Positions 53,729-60,706 of a stretch of 64,000 nt of DNA are shown here, one piece after another. Made by a program: the position numbers and the translations under genes. Source of the stretch: Corallococcus silvisoli (GTDB lineage: Bacteria > Myxococcota > Myxococcia > Myxococcales > Myxococcaceae); assembly GCF_009909145.1 (NCBI RefSeq), contig NZ_JAAAPJ010000001.1:1-64000 (forward strand), read 5' to 3'. The notes under the pieces were generated by a model. That model saw only the letters and a list, made by a program, of their open reading frames with translations, was not told where the DNA came from and searched no databases. Within the stretch, counting starts at the first letter, position 1. The number at the start of each line of letters is the position of its first letter.

Positions 53729-54992
53729 GGGCCTCCAGCGTCCGCACGAAGCGGAAGACGTCCAGGTACGTGTTGTAGAGCGGCGCGGGCGCGGCGCGGA
53801 TGATGTCCGGCTCGCGGAAGTCGCAGAGGATGCCGGCCGCGGCCAGCCGCTGGAGCAGCCGCTTGGGCTCGCCCCGGAAGCGCAGCGACAGCTGCGCCCC
53901 GCGCTGCTTCGGATCGCGCGGCGTGGTGATGGTGACGAACCCCGCGGGCAGCCGGTCCAGCAGGAACTCCAGGAAGCCGGTCAGCTTCACGCTCTTGGCG
54001 TGAAGGGCCTCCATCGTCGCCTTGTCGAACAGCTCCAGCGACGAGCGCAGCGCCGCCAGCTGGAAGATGGGCGGGTTGGACAGCTGCCACCCCTCCGCGC
54101 CGGGCAGCGGGTCGAACGTGGGGCCCATCTCGAAGCGCGTGGCCTTGTTGTGCCCCCACCAGCCCTCGAAGCGCGGCAGCTGTGGCGAGTGCGCGTGCCG
54201 CTCGTGCACGAACACGCCGCCCAGGCTGCCCGGCCCGCCGTTGAGGTACTTGTATGAACACCACACCGCGAAGTCCGGCCCGTCGTCGTGCAGCGACAGC
54301 TTCAGGTTGCCCGCGCCGTGCGCCAGGTCGAAGCCCACCTTGCAGCCCTGCGCGTGCGCCACGCGGGTGATGGCCTTCAGGTCGAACGCCTGCCCGGTGA
54401 GGTAGTTCACGCTGCCCAGCATCACCAGCGCGACCTCCTTCCCGTGCCGCTCCACCGCCTCCAGGACGTCCTCGGGGCGCAGCGTGTCCTCGCCCGCGCG
54501 CGGCATCAGCCGGATGATGGCGTCCTTCGGGTCGTAGCCGTGGAAGCGCGCCTGCGACGCCACCGCGTACTGGTCCGACGGGAAGGCGCCCCCCTCCACC
54601 AGGATCTTGTAGCGCTCGCGCGTGGGCCGGTAGAACGACACCATCATCAGGTGCAGGTTCACCGACAGGGTGTTCATCACCACGACTTCCAGGGGCTGCG
54701 CGCCGACCAGCCGCGCCACCTGTTCGGTCAGCAGCTCGTGGTAGGGGAGCCAGGGGTGGCGGCCGTGCACGTGGCCCTCCACGCCCAGCCGCTCCCAGTC
54801 CTCCATCTCCATCTGCACGTACTTGCGCGCCTTGCGCGGCTGCAACCCCAGGGAGTTGCCCGCCAGGTAGATGGCGGGCGCGCCGGAGGGGGCGGCCAGG
54901 TGGAGGAACTCGTCGCGGAACGGCCGCAGCGGATCCTCGGCGTCCAGCCGGTGCGCGAACGCGTCGGAGCTTTCGTAGACAGGGGCCGTCAT
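53715..54992 (-). CDS. kynU: Kynureninase
   Basis: 425-residue PLP enzyme that cleaves 3-hydroxykynurenine (or kynurenine) to 3-hydroxyanthranilate and alanine. The cofactor lysine is Lys248 in SYKYLNGGPG, with Asp222 and His225 in FDLAHGAGN. The N-terminal IYLAGNSLGLQP and the FEGWWGH motif are diagnostic. The ATG at 54992 is used; it overlaps the stop of the upstream decarboxylase gene as ATGA, which supports coupling. Length and motifs are complete. Confidence 0.94.
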   Translation of the reverse strand: MTAPVYESSDAFAHRLDAEDPLRPFRDEFLHLAAPSGAPAIYLAGNSLGLQPRKARKYVQMEMEDWERLGVEGHVHGRHPWLPYHELLTEQVARLVGAQPLEVVVMNTLSVNLHLMMVSFYRPTRERYKILVEGGAFPSDQYAVASQARFHGYDPKDAIIRLMPRAGEDTLRPEDVLEAVERHGKEVALVMLGSVNYLTGQAFDLKAITRVAHAQGCKVGFDLAHGAGNLKLSLHDDGPDFAVWCSYKYLNGGPGSLGGVFVHERHAHSPQLPRFEGWWGHNKATRFEMGPTFDPLPGAEGWQLSNPPIFQLAALRSSLELFDKATMEALHAKSVKLTGFLEFLLDRLPAGFVTITTPRDPKQRGAQLSLRFRGEPKRLLQRLAAAGILCDFREPDIIRAAPAPLYNTYLDVFRFVRTLEAHALE

Positions 54993-56005
54993 GGTGCGAA
55001 GTCCTCGTGCGAGCGCCCCAGCCACTCCAGGGCGTTGCGATAGAGCAGCCGCTCACGGACCGGGGGGGAGAGGTCCGTCAGCGATTCGATGAGCGTGCCG
55101 GGCCGCTCCTCGCCCAGCGGGAAGGGGTAGTCACTGCCCAGCGCCACCTTGTCCGCGCCGAACAGCTTCACGATGGCGCGCAGGGTCTCCGCGTCGTGCA
55201 CCAGCGAGTCCACCCAGAAGCGCCCCAGGTAGTCGCGCGGCGCCACCGGGTTGTCCACCGCGACCAGGTCCGGGCGCACCTCGAAGCCGTGCTGGATGCG
55301 GCCCAGCGTGCCGGGGAACGCGCCGCCGCCGTGCGCGAACGCGAGCCGCAGCTTCGGCAGCCGCTCCATCACCCCGCCGAAGATGAGCGAGCAGATGGCC
55401 AGCGACACCTCCGCCGGCATCCCCACCAGCCACGGCAGCCAGTACTTCGCCATCTTCGCCTCACCCATCATGTCCCACGGGTGCACGAAGACGGCGGCGC
55501 CCAGGTCGCTCGCCGCCTGGAAGAAGGGGAAGAGGGCCGGGTCGGAGAGGTTCAGGTCGTTGACGTGGCTGCCAATCTGCACGCCCGCGAAGCCCAGCGT
55601 GCGCACGCAGCGCTCCAATTCCTTGACCGCCAGGTCGGTGGATTGGAGCGGCACCGTGCCCAGGCCCACGAAGCGCCTGGGCGCCGCGGCGACCGCGGAG
55701 GCCAGGTGGTCGTTGAGGAAGCGCGCCACCTCCAGGCCGTCCTGCGGCTTCGCCCAGTAGCTGAAGAGCACCGGCACCGTGGACAGCACCTGCACCTGGA
55801 CGCCGTGCGCGTCGCACTCCACGACGCGCTGCTTCGGGTCCCAGCAGTTGCTTTCGATCTCGCGGAAGAACTTCCCGTCATCCCGCAGCATCCGCGCGCG
55901 GCACGGCGCGTGGTGGTCCAGCGTGATGAAGCCGCCGTAGCCGAAGCGCTCGGCGAAGCGGGGCAGCTCCGGGGGCAGGAGGTGCGTGTGGATGTCGACC
56001 TTCAC
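54989..56005 (-). CDS. 2-amino-3-carboxymuconate-6-semialdehyde decarboxylase (ACMSD)
   Basis: 338 residues, amidohydrolase fold. Zinc ligands and catalytic residues are in place: His6 and His8 in DIHTHLLPP, His175 in FVHPWD, His225 in FAHGGGAFP and Asp292 in GSDYPFPLG. The enzyme removes CO2 from ACMS, the ring-cleavage product of 3-hydroxyanthranilate, and diverts carbon from quinolinate/NAD synthesis to catabolism. The start is GTG 56005, overlapping the dioxygenase stop by GTGA. The frame is open a long way upstream but that part is the antisense-like shadow of the dioxygenase gene. Equivalent to NbaD. Confidence 0.92.
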   Translation of the reverse strand: MKVDIHTHLLPPELPRFAERFGYGGFITLDHHAPCRARMLRDDGKFFREIESNCWDPKQRVVECDAHGVQVQVLSTVPVLFSYWAKPQDGLEVARFLNDHLASAVAAAPRRFVGLGTVPLQSTDLAVKELERCVRTLGFAGVQIGSHVNDLNLSDPALFPFFQAASDLGAAVFVHPWDMMGEAKMAKYWLPWLVGMPAEVSLAICSLIFGGVMERLPKLRLAFAHGGGAFPGTLGRIQHGFEVRPDLVAVDNPVAPRDYLGRFWVDSLVHDAETLRAIVKLFGADKVALGSDYPFPLGEERPGTLIESLTDLSPPVRERLLYRNALEWLGRSHEDFAP

Positions 56006-56526
56006 TGGGGCGCACCACCCCGCGTCACCTGCGTGCCGCACCGCTTGCAGGTGCAGTGCTCGGGGTTGCCGTAGAAGTGTTCGAACACCGGCGGCAGCTG
56101 CGTCACCAGGTTGGTGACGTGCAGGGACTCCTCGTACAGCTTGTCGCCGCACTTCGGGCACAGCCACAGGAACGAGTCCAGCTCCCGCGGCTGGCGGCGG
56201 CGCTCCAGCACCAGGCCCACCGTGCCCGCGGGCCGCTGCGGCGAGTGCGGCACCTTGGGGGGCAACAGGAAGATCTCCCCCTCGCGGATGGGGATGTCCT
56301 GCACCTGCCCCTCGTCGATGACGCGCAGGGTGATGTCCCCCTCCAACTGGTAGAAGAACTCCTCGCCCTCGTTGACGTGGAAGTCCGTGCGCGAGTTGGG
56401 GCCGCCCACCACCGTGACCATGAAGTCCCGGTCCGCCCACACCTGCTGATTGCCCACCGGGGGCTTGAGCAGCGGGCGGTGCTCGTCGATCCACTTCTTG
56501 AAGTTGATGGGGGTCAGTCGGCCCAT
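56002..56526 (-). CDS. nbaC: 3-hydroxyanthranilate 3,4-dioxygenase
   Basis: 174 residues of the cupin family. Iron ligands are His50 and Glu56 in FHVNEGEEFFYQ and His94 in KVPHSPQRP. A C-terminal rubredoxin-like site has Cys123/Cys126 (CPKCG) and Cys160/Cys163 (CKRC), as in bacterial enzymes. It opens the ring of 3-hydroxyanthranilate to give ACMS. The ATG at 56526 is separated by a single base from the stop of the deaminase gene, and its own stop overlaps the ACMSD start. Confidence 0.94.
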   Translation of the reverse strand: MGRLTPINFKKWIDEHRPLLKPPVGNQQVWADRDFMVTVVGGPNSRTDFHVNEGEEFFYQLEGDITLRVIDEGQVQDIPIREGEIFLLPPKVPHSPQRPAGTVGLVLERRRQPRELDSFLWLCPKCGDKLYEESLHVTNLVTQLPPVFEHFYGNPEHCTCKRCGTQVTRGGAPQ

Positions 56527-56527
56527 G

Positions 56528-56956
56528 TCATTCGTCTCCAATGGTGGCGATGCACTTGAGTTCAATGGCGATGGGCGTGGGCAGCCGGTTGATCTCCAGC
56601 GTGGTGCGGCACGGCGGGTCGTTCTTGAAGTACTCGGCCCACAGCCGGTTGTACGTGGGGAAGTCCCGCTTCATGTCCGTGAGGTACACGGTCACGTCCA
56701 CCAGCCGCTCCCACGACGAGCCCGCGTCCTCCAGGATGTAGCGCACGTTGCGGAACACGGAGTGGCACTGCGTCTCGATGTCGTAGGAGACGACGTCGCC
56801 CCGCGCGTCCAGCTCCACGCCGGGGATGGCCTTGCTGCCGCGCTCCCGCGGGCCCACGCCGGAGAGGAACAGGAGGTTCCCCACGCGGCGCGCGTGCGGG
56901 TAGAGCCCCACGGGCTCCGGGGCCTTCTTCGAATCAATCCGCTCGCCAGCGCTCAC
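56528..56956 (-). CDS. 2-aminomuconate deaminase (RidA/YjgF family)
   Basis: 142 residues of the RidA family. Conserved positions include SGVGP near residue 32, an Arg in CRTTLEI (about 117) and the end IAIELKCIA. Within a kynurenine operon such a member hydrolyses 2-aminomuconate to 4-oxalocrotonate plus ammonia (AmnD/NbaF type). The start is GTG 56956 with AGGAG seven bases upstream. It is the second gene of the operon, 16 bp after the semialdehyde dehydrogenase stop. The role is assigned from family plus context. Confidence 0.85.
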   Translation of the reverse strand: MSAGERIDSKKAPEPVGLYPHARRVGNLLFLSGVGPRERGSKAIPGVELDARGDVVSYDIETQCHSVFRNVRYILEDAGSSWERLVDVTVYLTDMKRDFPTYNRLWAEYFKNDPPCRTTLEINRLPTPIAIELKCIATIGDE

Positions 56957-56972
56957 TGTGTCGCTCCTGGGG

Positions 56973-58415
56973 TCAAAGCTTGATGCAGACGTTCTTGGGC
57001 TCGGTGAAGAAGCGCAGCGCGTCCCAGCCGCCCTCGCGGCCCACGCCCGACTCCTTCACCCCGCCGAACGGCGTGCGCAGGTCCCGCAGCATCCAGGTGT
57101 TCACCCAGACGATGCCGCTGTGCAGCCGCGAGGCGAACCGGTGCGCGCGCGCCAGGTCCTTCGTCCACACGCTGCCCGCCAGCCCATAGCGCGTGGAGTT
57201 GGCCCACGACAGCACCTCCTCCTCGTCGTCGAAGGGCATGAGCGTGGCCACCGGGCCGAAGATCTCCTCCTGGTTCGTGCGGCAGGTGGGCGTCAGGCCC
57301 TCCACCAGCGTGGGCTCCACGAACCAGCCGTTCTCGCAGCGGCCGGGGACGCTGGCGCGCTTGCCGCCGGTGAGGATGCTGCCGCCCTCCTGCTTCGCGA
57401 GCGCGATGTAGCCCATCACCTTGTCGAAGTGCTCGCGCGACACCAGCGCGCCCTGGTCCGTGCCCGCCTCCAGCGGGTCGCCCACCTTGAGGGCCCGCGT
57501 GCGCGCGACCAGCGCCTCCTGGAAGCGCGCGTAGAGGGGGCGCTGCACGAAGATGCGCGGGCCGCACAGGCAGATCTGCCCCTGGTTCGCGAACGAGGAG
57601 CGCAGCGTGGTGGCCAGCGCCTCGTCGAAGTCGCAGTCCGCGAAGATGACGTTGGGGTTCTTCCCGCCCATCTCCAGCGAGAGCTTCTTGAACGCGGGCG
57701 CCGCGACGCGGGCGATCTCCGCGCCGGTGCGGGTGCTGCCGGTGAAGGAGATGGCGCTGACGTCCGGGTGGCGCGTGAGCGGGCCGCCCACGTGGGGACC
57801 CAGGCCGTGCACCAGGTTGAGCACGCCCGGCGGCAGGCCCGCGTCGCGGCACACCTGGGACAGGAGGAAGGCCGTCATCGGCGTCACCTCCGACGGCTTC
57901 GCCACCACGCAGTTGCCCGCCGCCAGCGCGGGGGCGATCTTCCACGTGAGCAGGTACAGCGGCAGGTTCCACGGCGAGATGCAGCCCACCACGCCCAGCG
58001 GCGAGCGCAGCGTGTAGTTGAGCGCGACGCCGTCCATCGGGTGCGCTTCGCTGGCGAACTGCGTCGCCGCGTCCGCGAAGAACTCGAAGTTGAGCACGCT
58101 GCGCGGGATGTCCACCGTGCGCGCCACCGCCAGCGGCTTGCCCGTGTCGATGGACTCCGCCCGAGCGAACGCGTCCAGGCGCTCGTGGATGAGGCCCGCG
58201 ACGCGGCGGAGCATCCGCGAGCGCTCCGCCGCGGGCAGCGCGGACCACGCGGGGAAGGCCCGGCCCGCGGCCTCCACGGCGGACTGCACGTCCGCCTCGC
58301 GCGAGTCCGGCACGTGCGCGTACAGCCGGCCCGTCGCTGGCTCCGGCTTGTCCAGCCACTGGCCGCCCGCCGCGGGCACCAGCTCGCCACCGATGTAGTT
58401 GAGGACCTTTTCCAA
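56973..58415 (-). CDS. 2-aminomuconate-6-semialdehyde dehydrogenase
   Basis: 480-residue aldehyde dehydrogenase. Catalytic residues are Asn150 (ISPWNLPL), Glu248 (LEMGGKNP) and Cys282 (NQGQICLCG). The family of AmnC/NbaE and 2-hydroxymuconic semialdehyde dehydrogenases has the same core; context favours 2-aminomuconate semialdehyde as substrate, giving 2-aminomuconate. The start is TTG 58415: GGAGGG stands seven bases upstream, the protein then begins EKVLNYIGGELV as in relatives, and no ATG gives a better N-terminus. It is the first gene of a seven-gene minus-strand operon ending with the SDR gene. Confidence 0.9.
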   Translation of the reverse strand: MEKVLNYIGGELVPAAGGQWLDKPEPATGRLYAHVPDSREADVQSAVEAAGRAFPAWSALPAAERSRMLRRVAGLIHERLDAFARAESIDTGKPLAVARTVDIPRSVLNFEFFADAATQFASEAHPMDGVALNYTLRSPLGVVGCISPWNLPLYLLTWKIAPALAAGNCVVAKPSEVTPMTAFLLSQVCRDAGLPPGVLNLVHGLGPHVGGPLTRHPDVSAISFTGSTRTGAEIARVAAPAFKKLSLEMGGKNPNVIFADCDFDEALATTLRSSFANQGQICLCGPRIFVQRPLYARFQEALVARTRALKVGDPLEAGTDQGALVSREHFDKVMGYIALAKQEGGSILTGGKRASVPGRCENGWFVEPTLVEGLTPTCRTNQEEIFGPVATLMPFDDEEEVLSWANSTRYGLAGSVWTKDLARAHRFASRLHSGIVWVNTWMLRDLRTPFGGVKESGVGREGGWDALRFFTEPKNVCIKL

Positions 58416-58547
58416 GGCAGCTCCCTCCTGGGCAGACGCGCGGCAATGTATGTCGCGCCCGTCCACCGCCTCCAGGATTCCGAGCGCTGGACGTCGGGTG
58501 GCGCTCGCTTGCGCGGTCGTTCGCCTCCCAGCGACTCCGGGACCCGC

Positions 58548-58570
58548 TCCACCGGTGAATCCTTGGTGGA
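58548..58570. promoter_or_regulatory. TCCACC-N11-GGTGGA inverted repeat between divergent kynurenine genes
   Basis: TCCACC (58548-58553) and GGTGGA (58565-58570) are exact inverted arms 11 bases apart. The T-N11-A form is common to LysR-type regulator sites, but no regulator gene is adjacent. It lies in the 187-bp gap between the dehydrogenase and decarboxylase genes and could serve both. Confidence 0.3.
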
Positions 58571-58602
58571 ATTGCGGGCCGGGCATGGAAATGTTCCGCG
58601 TC

Positions 58603-59391
58603 ATGACCTCGACAGCGGACGTGGTGGCCCTGGCTCGGATTCTGGACGCGGCGCGGCGCGAGCGGCGGGAGGTGCCTCCCTTGACGCATGCGCACCCCCA
58701 GCTGTCCGTGCCGGACGGCTACGCGGTGCAGGCGGAGGGCATCCGGCTGCGCGAGGCCCAGGGCGAGCGGGTGGTGGGCCTGAAGATGGGCTTCACGTCG
58801 GAGGCGAAGCGCCAGCAGATGAACCTGGGCTCGCCCATCTTCGGCGTGCTCACGGACCGGATGCGCGTGCGGGCGGGGGGGACGGTGAGCGTGGGCGCGG
58901 GCATCCACCCGCGCATCGAGCCGGAGATCGCCTTCCGCACGTCGCGCGAGCTGAAGGGGGCCGTGACGCGCGACGAGGTGCTGGACGCGTGCGACGCCGT
59001 CTTCGCGGCGATGGAGGTGCTGGACTCGCGCTTCGTGGGCTTCAAGTACTTCAGCCTGCCGGACGTGGTGGCGGACAACGCGTCGTCGTCGCTGTTCGTG
59101 CCCGGCACCCTGGAGCGCGGCCCGCGCGACCTGGACCTCACGCGGCTCCAGATGCGCATGGAGGTGAACGGGAAGGTGGAGGGCGAGGCGCGCTCGGACG
59201 CCATCTCCGGAGACCCGGTGGTGTCCCTCATCCAGCTGTGCGCGCTGCTGGCGGAGCGCGGTCAGGTGCTGCCCGCGGGGAGCCTGGTGCTGTCGGGCGC
59301 GGCCACCGCCGCCTACCTGATGAAGCCCGGCGACCAGGTGCGGCTCACCGTGGACGGGCTGGGCACGGTGGAGGTGTCCGCGGTGGAGTAG
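58603..59391 (+). CDS. 4-oxalocrotonate decarboxylase / 2-oxopent-4-enoate hydratase family protein
   Basis: 262 residues of the hydratase/decarboxylase family. Typical parts are PLTHAHPQLSVPDGYAVQ, KMGFTSEAKRQQMNLGSPIFG, IEPEIAFRTSRELKG and the metal-binding region to SGAATAAYLMKPGDQV. Decarboxylase and hydratase members are hard to separate by eye. In this context 4-oxalocrotonate decarboxylase (AmnE/NbaG type), giving 2-oxopent-4-enoate, is favoured. It is divergent from the operon. The ATG at 58603 is chosen; ATG codons at 58585 and 58591 are also in frame, and no site has a strong ribosome signal. Confidence 0.82.
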   Translation: MTSTADVVALARILDAARRERREVPPLTHAHPQLSVPDGYAVQAEGIRLREAQGERVVGLKMGFTSEAKRQQMNLGSPIFGVLTDRMRVRAGGTVSVGAGIHPRIEPEIAFRTSRELKGAVTRDEVLDACDAVFAAMEVLDSRFVGFKYFSLPDVVADNASSSLFVPGTLERGPRDLDLTRLQMRMEVNGKVEGEARSDAISGDPVVSLIQLCALLAERGQVLPAGSLVLSGAATAAYLMKPGDQVRLTVDGLGTVEVSAVE

Positions 59392-59400
59392 GGCGGCCCT

Positions 59401-60543
59401 TCAATACAGCAGGCCGTTGCGCGGCTGGAGGGGCGGGGGCAGCGCTGACTCGCCCAGCATCTGGCGCAGGTTGATCTCGATGGTGCGGCACAGCGCCGTC
59501 ATGGGCGTGTCGCTGACGCCATCCTCGAAGGGGTCCTCCACGTCGCGTCCCACCGCGTCCAGGGCGATGAAGAGGAACGCGATGATGGCGGTGACGAGCG
59601 GCGTGAGCACGCCCAGGTCCGCGACGACGCCCAGGGGCAGCAGGGTGAGGTAGGCGCGCACCATGGCGCGCGGGAGGATGTCGTACTGGCGGGGGAGGGG
59701 CGTGTTCTTGATGCGCTCGCACGCGCCCAGCTGGTCGGTCAGGTCCGAGAGCGTCTTGTCCATCGCCACGCGCATGTAGACCTTCTCCGGGTGCTGGACG
59801 TCGCTGTAGATGCGGCGCAGGCGCGTGCCCATCCACAGCAGGATGGAGGCGGGCACGTTCTGCTCGCCGCGCAGCGCCTCCAGCACGGACGGGCGGAAGA
59901 ACGGCGTGATCTCCGGGAAGGGGTCCTGCCGCCGCAGGTGGCAGCGCAGCGCGTTCACGAAGCCCATCTGCGCGTAGACCAGCTCGCGGGCGTCCTCGGT
60001 GATGCCGGTGATGATGCCCCGGGGCGCGTTCCACTCCGACGGTGGGTGGATGAACGAGGCCAGATGCGGGCGGGGGGCGTCCGGGTCGCGCAGGTCGCGC
60101 GCGCGGCCGGAGTGGTCGCGCACGGCGCCGTCACCCACCTTGGCCCAGGCGGGGGCCAGGGCGGGCCCGTCTGGCTGCACGGCCGTCCGGACCAGCCGCG
60201 ACGCGGTGGAGGGCGTCTCCGGGGTGCCGTCGCTGCGCTGGGCCCGGGGCGCGGGCAGGAAGGTCAGGACCTGCCGGGCGAGCGTGCGCGAGGAGTTCAC
60301 CAGCCCTCCCCAGAGGGTGCGCGCCTCCCACCAGCGCTCGTAGGCGGAGTTGTTGCGGAAGGCGAGCAGCACGCCCAGCGCCGCGGCGAGCAGCGACACC
60401 GGCAGCGCGGGGACCGACAGCCACTTGGCGCCCAGCACCTCGTAGCCCAGGGCGATGGCCAGCGCGACGATGACGTGGGTGACGACGGGGCGTCCCGTGT
60501 AGCGGAGGATGATCCGCCAGGACAACATCCGACCGACGATCAT
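59401..60543 (-). CDS. Bestrophin/UPF0187 family membrane protein
   Basis: 380 residues. The bacterial bestrophin signature LLAFRNNSAYERWWEAR lies near residue 65-80, with ERIKNTPLPRQY further on. Hydrophobic helices are expected at about 25-50, 50-65, and two near 295-340. Prokaryotic bestrophins form pentameric ion channels, some cation-selective. A hydrophilic insert (about 115-165) is longer than usual. The ATG at 60543 is used since upstream codons are low-complexity. It converges on the decarboxylase gene with a 9-bp gap. Confidence 0.85.
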   Translation of the reverse strand: MIVGRMLSWRIILRYTGRPVVTHVIVALAIALGYEVLGAKWLSVPALPVSLLAAALGVLLAFRNNSAYERWWEARTLWGGLVNSSRTLARQVLTFLPAPRAQRSDGTPETPSTASRLVRTAVQPDGPALAPAWAKVGDGAVRDHSGRARDLRDPDAPRPHLASFIHPPSEWNAPRGIITGITEDARELVYAQMGFVNALRCHLRRQDPFPEITPFFRPSVLEALRGEQNVPASILLWMGTRLRRIYSDVQHPEKVYMRVAMDKTLSDLTDQLGACERIKNTPLPRQYDILPRAMVRAYLTLLPLGVVADLGVLTPLVTAIIAFLFIALDAVGRDVEDPFEDGVSDTPMTALCRTIEINLRQMLGESALPPPLQPRNGLLY

Positions 60544-60656
60544 CGCGCGGGGTTCCTTGCCGGGGCGTGCTGCGTGCGGCTTCGGATCTAGTGATGCCCC
60601 CGGGGCGCGGCAACGCGGCGCCTTTCGTGCGCGTCCACCAGCTCCTCCACGCTTCG

Positions 60657-60681
60657 TCCGCACGCCCGGCGAGCGTGCGGA
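60657..60681 (-). terminator. Perfect 9-bp hairpin after the 743-residue protein gene
   Basis: TCCGCACGC (60657-60665) and GCGTGCGGA (60673-60681) form a perfect stem with a 7-base loop, 25 bp downstream of the stop at 60707 (minus strand). No T-run. A terminator is plausible. Confidence 0.4.
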
Positions 60682-60706
60682 ACCCGACGGACCGCCCGCG
60701 CCGGCG

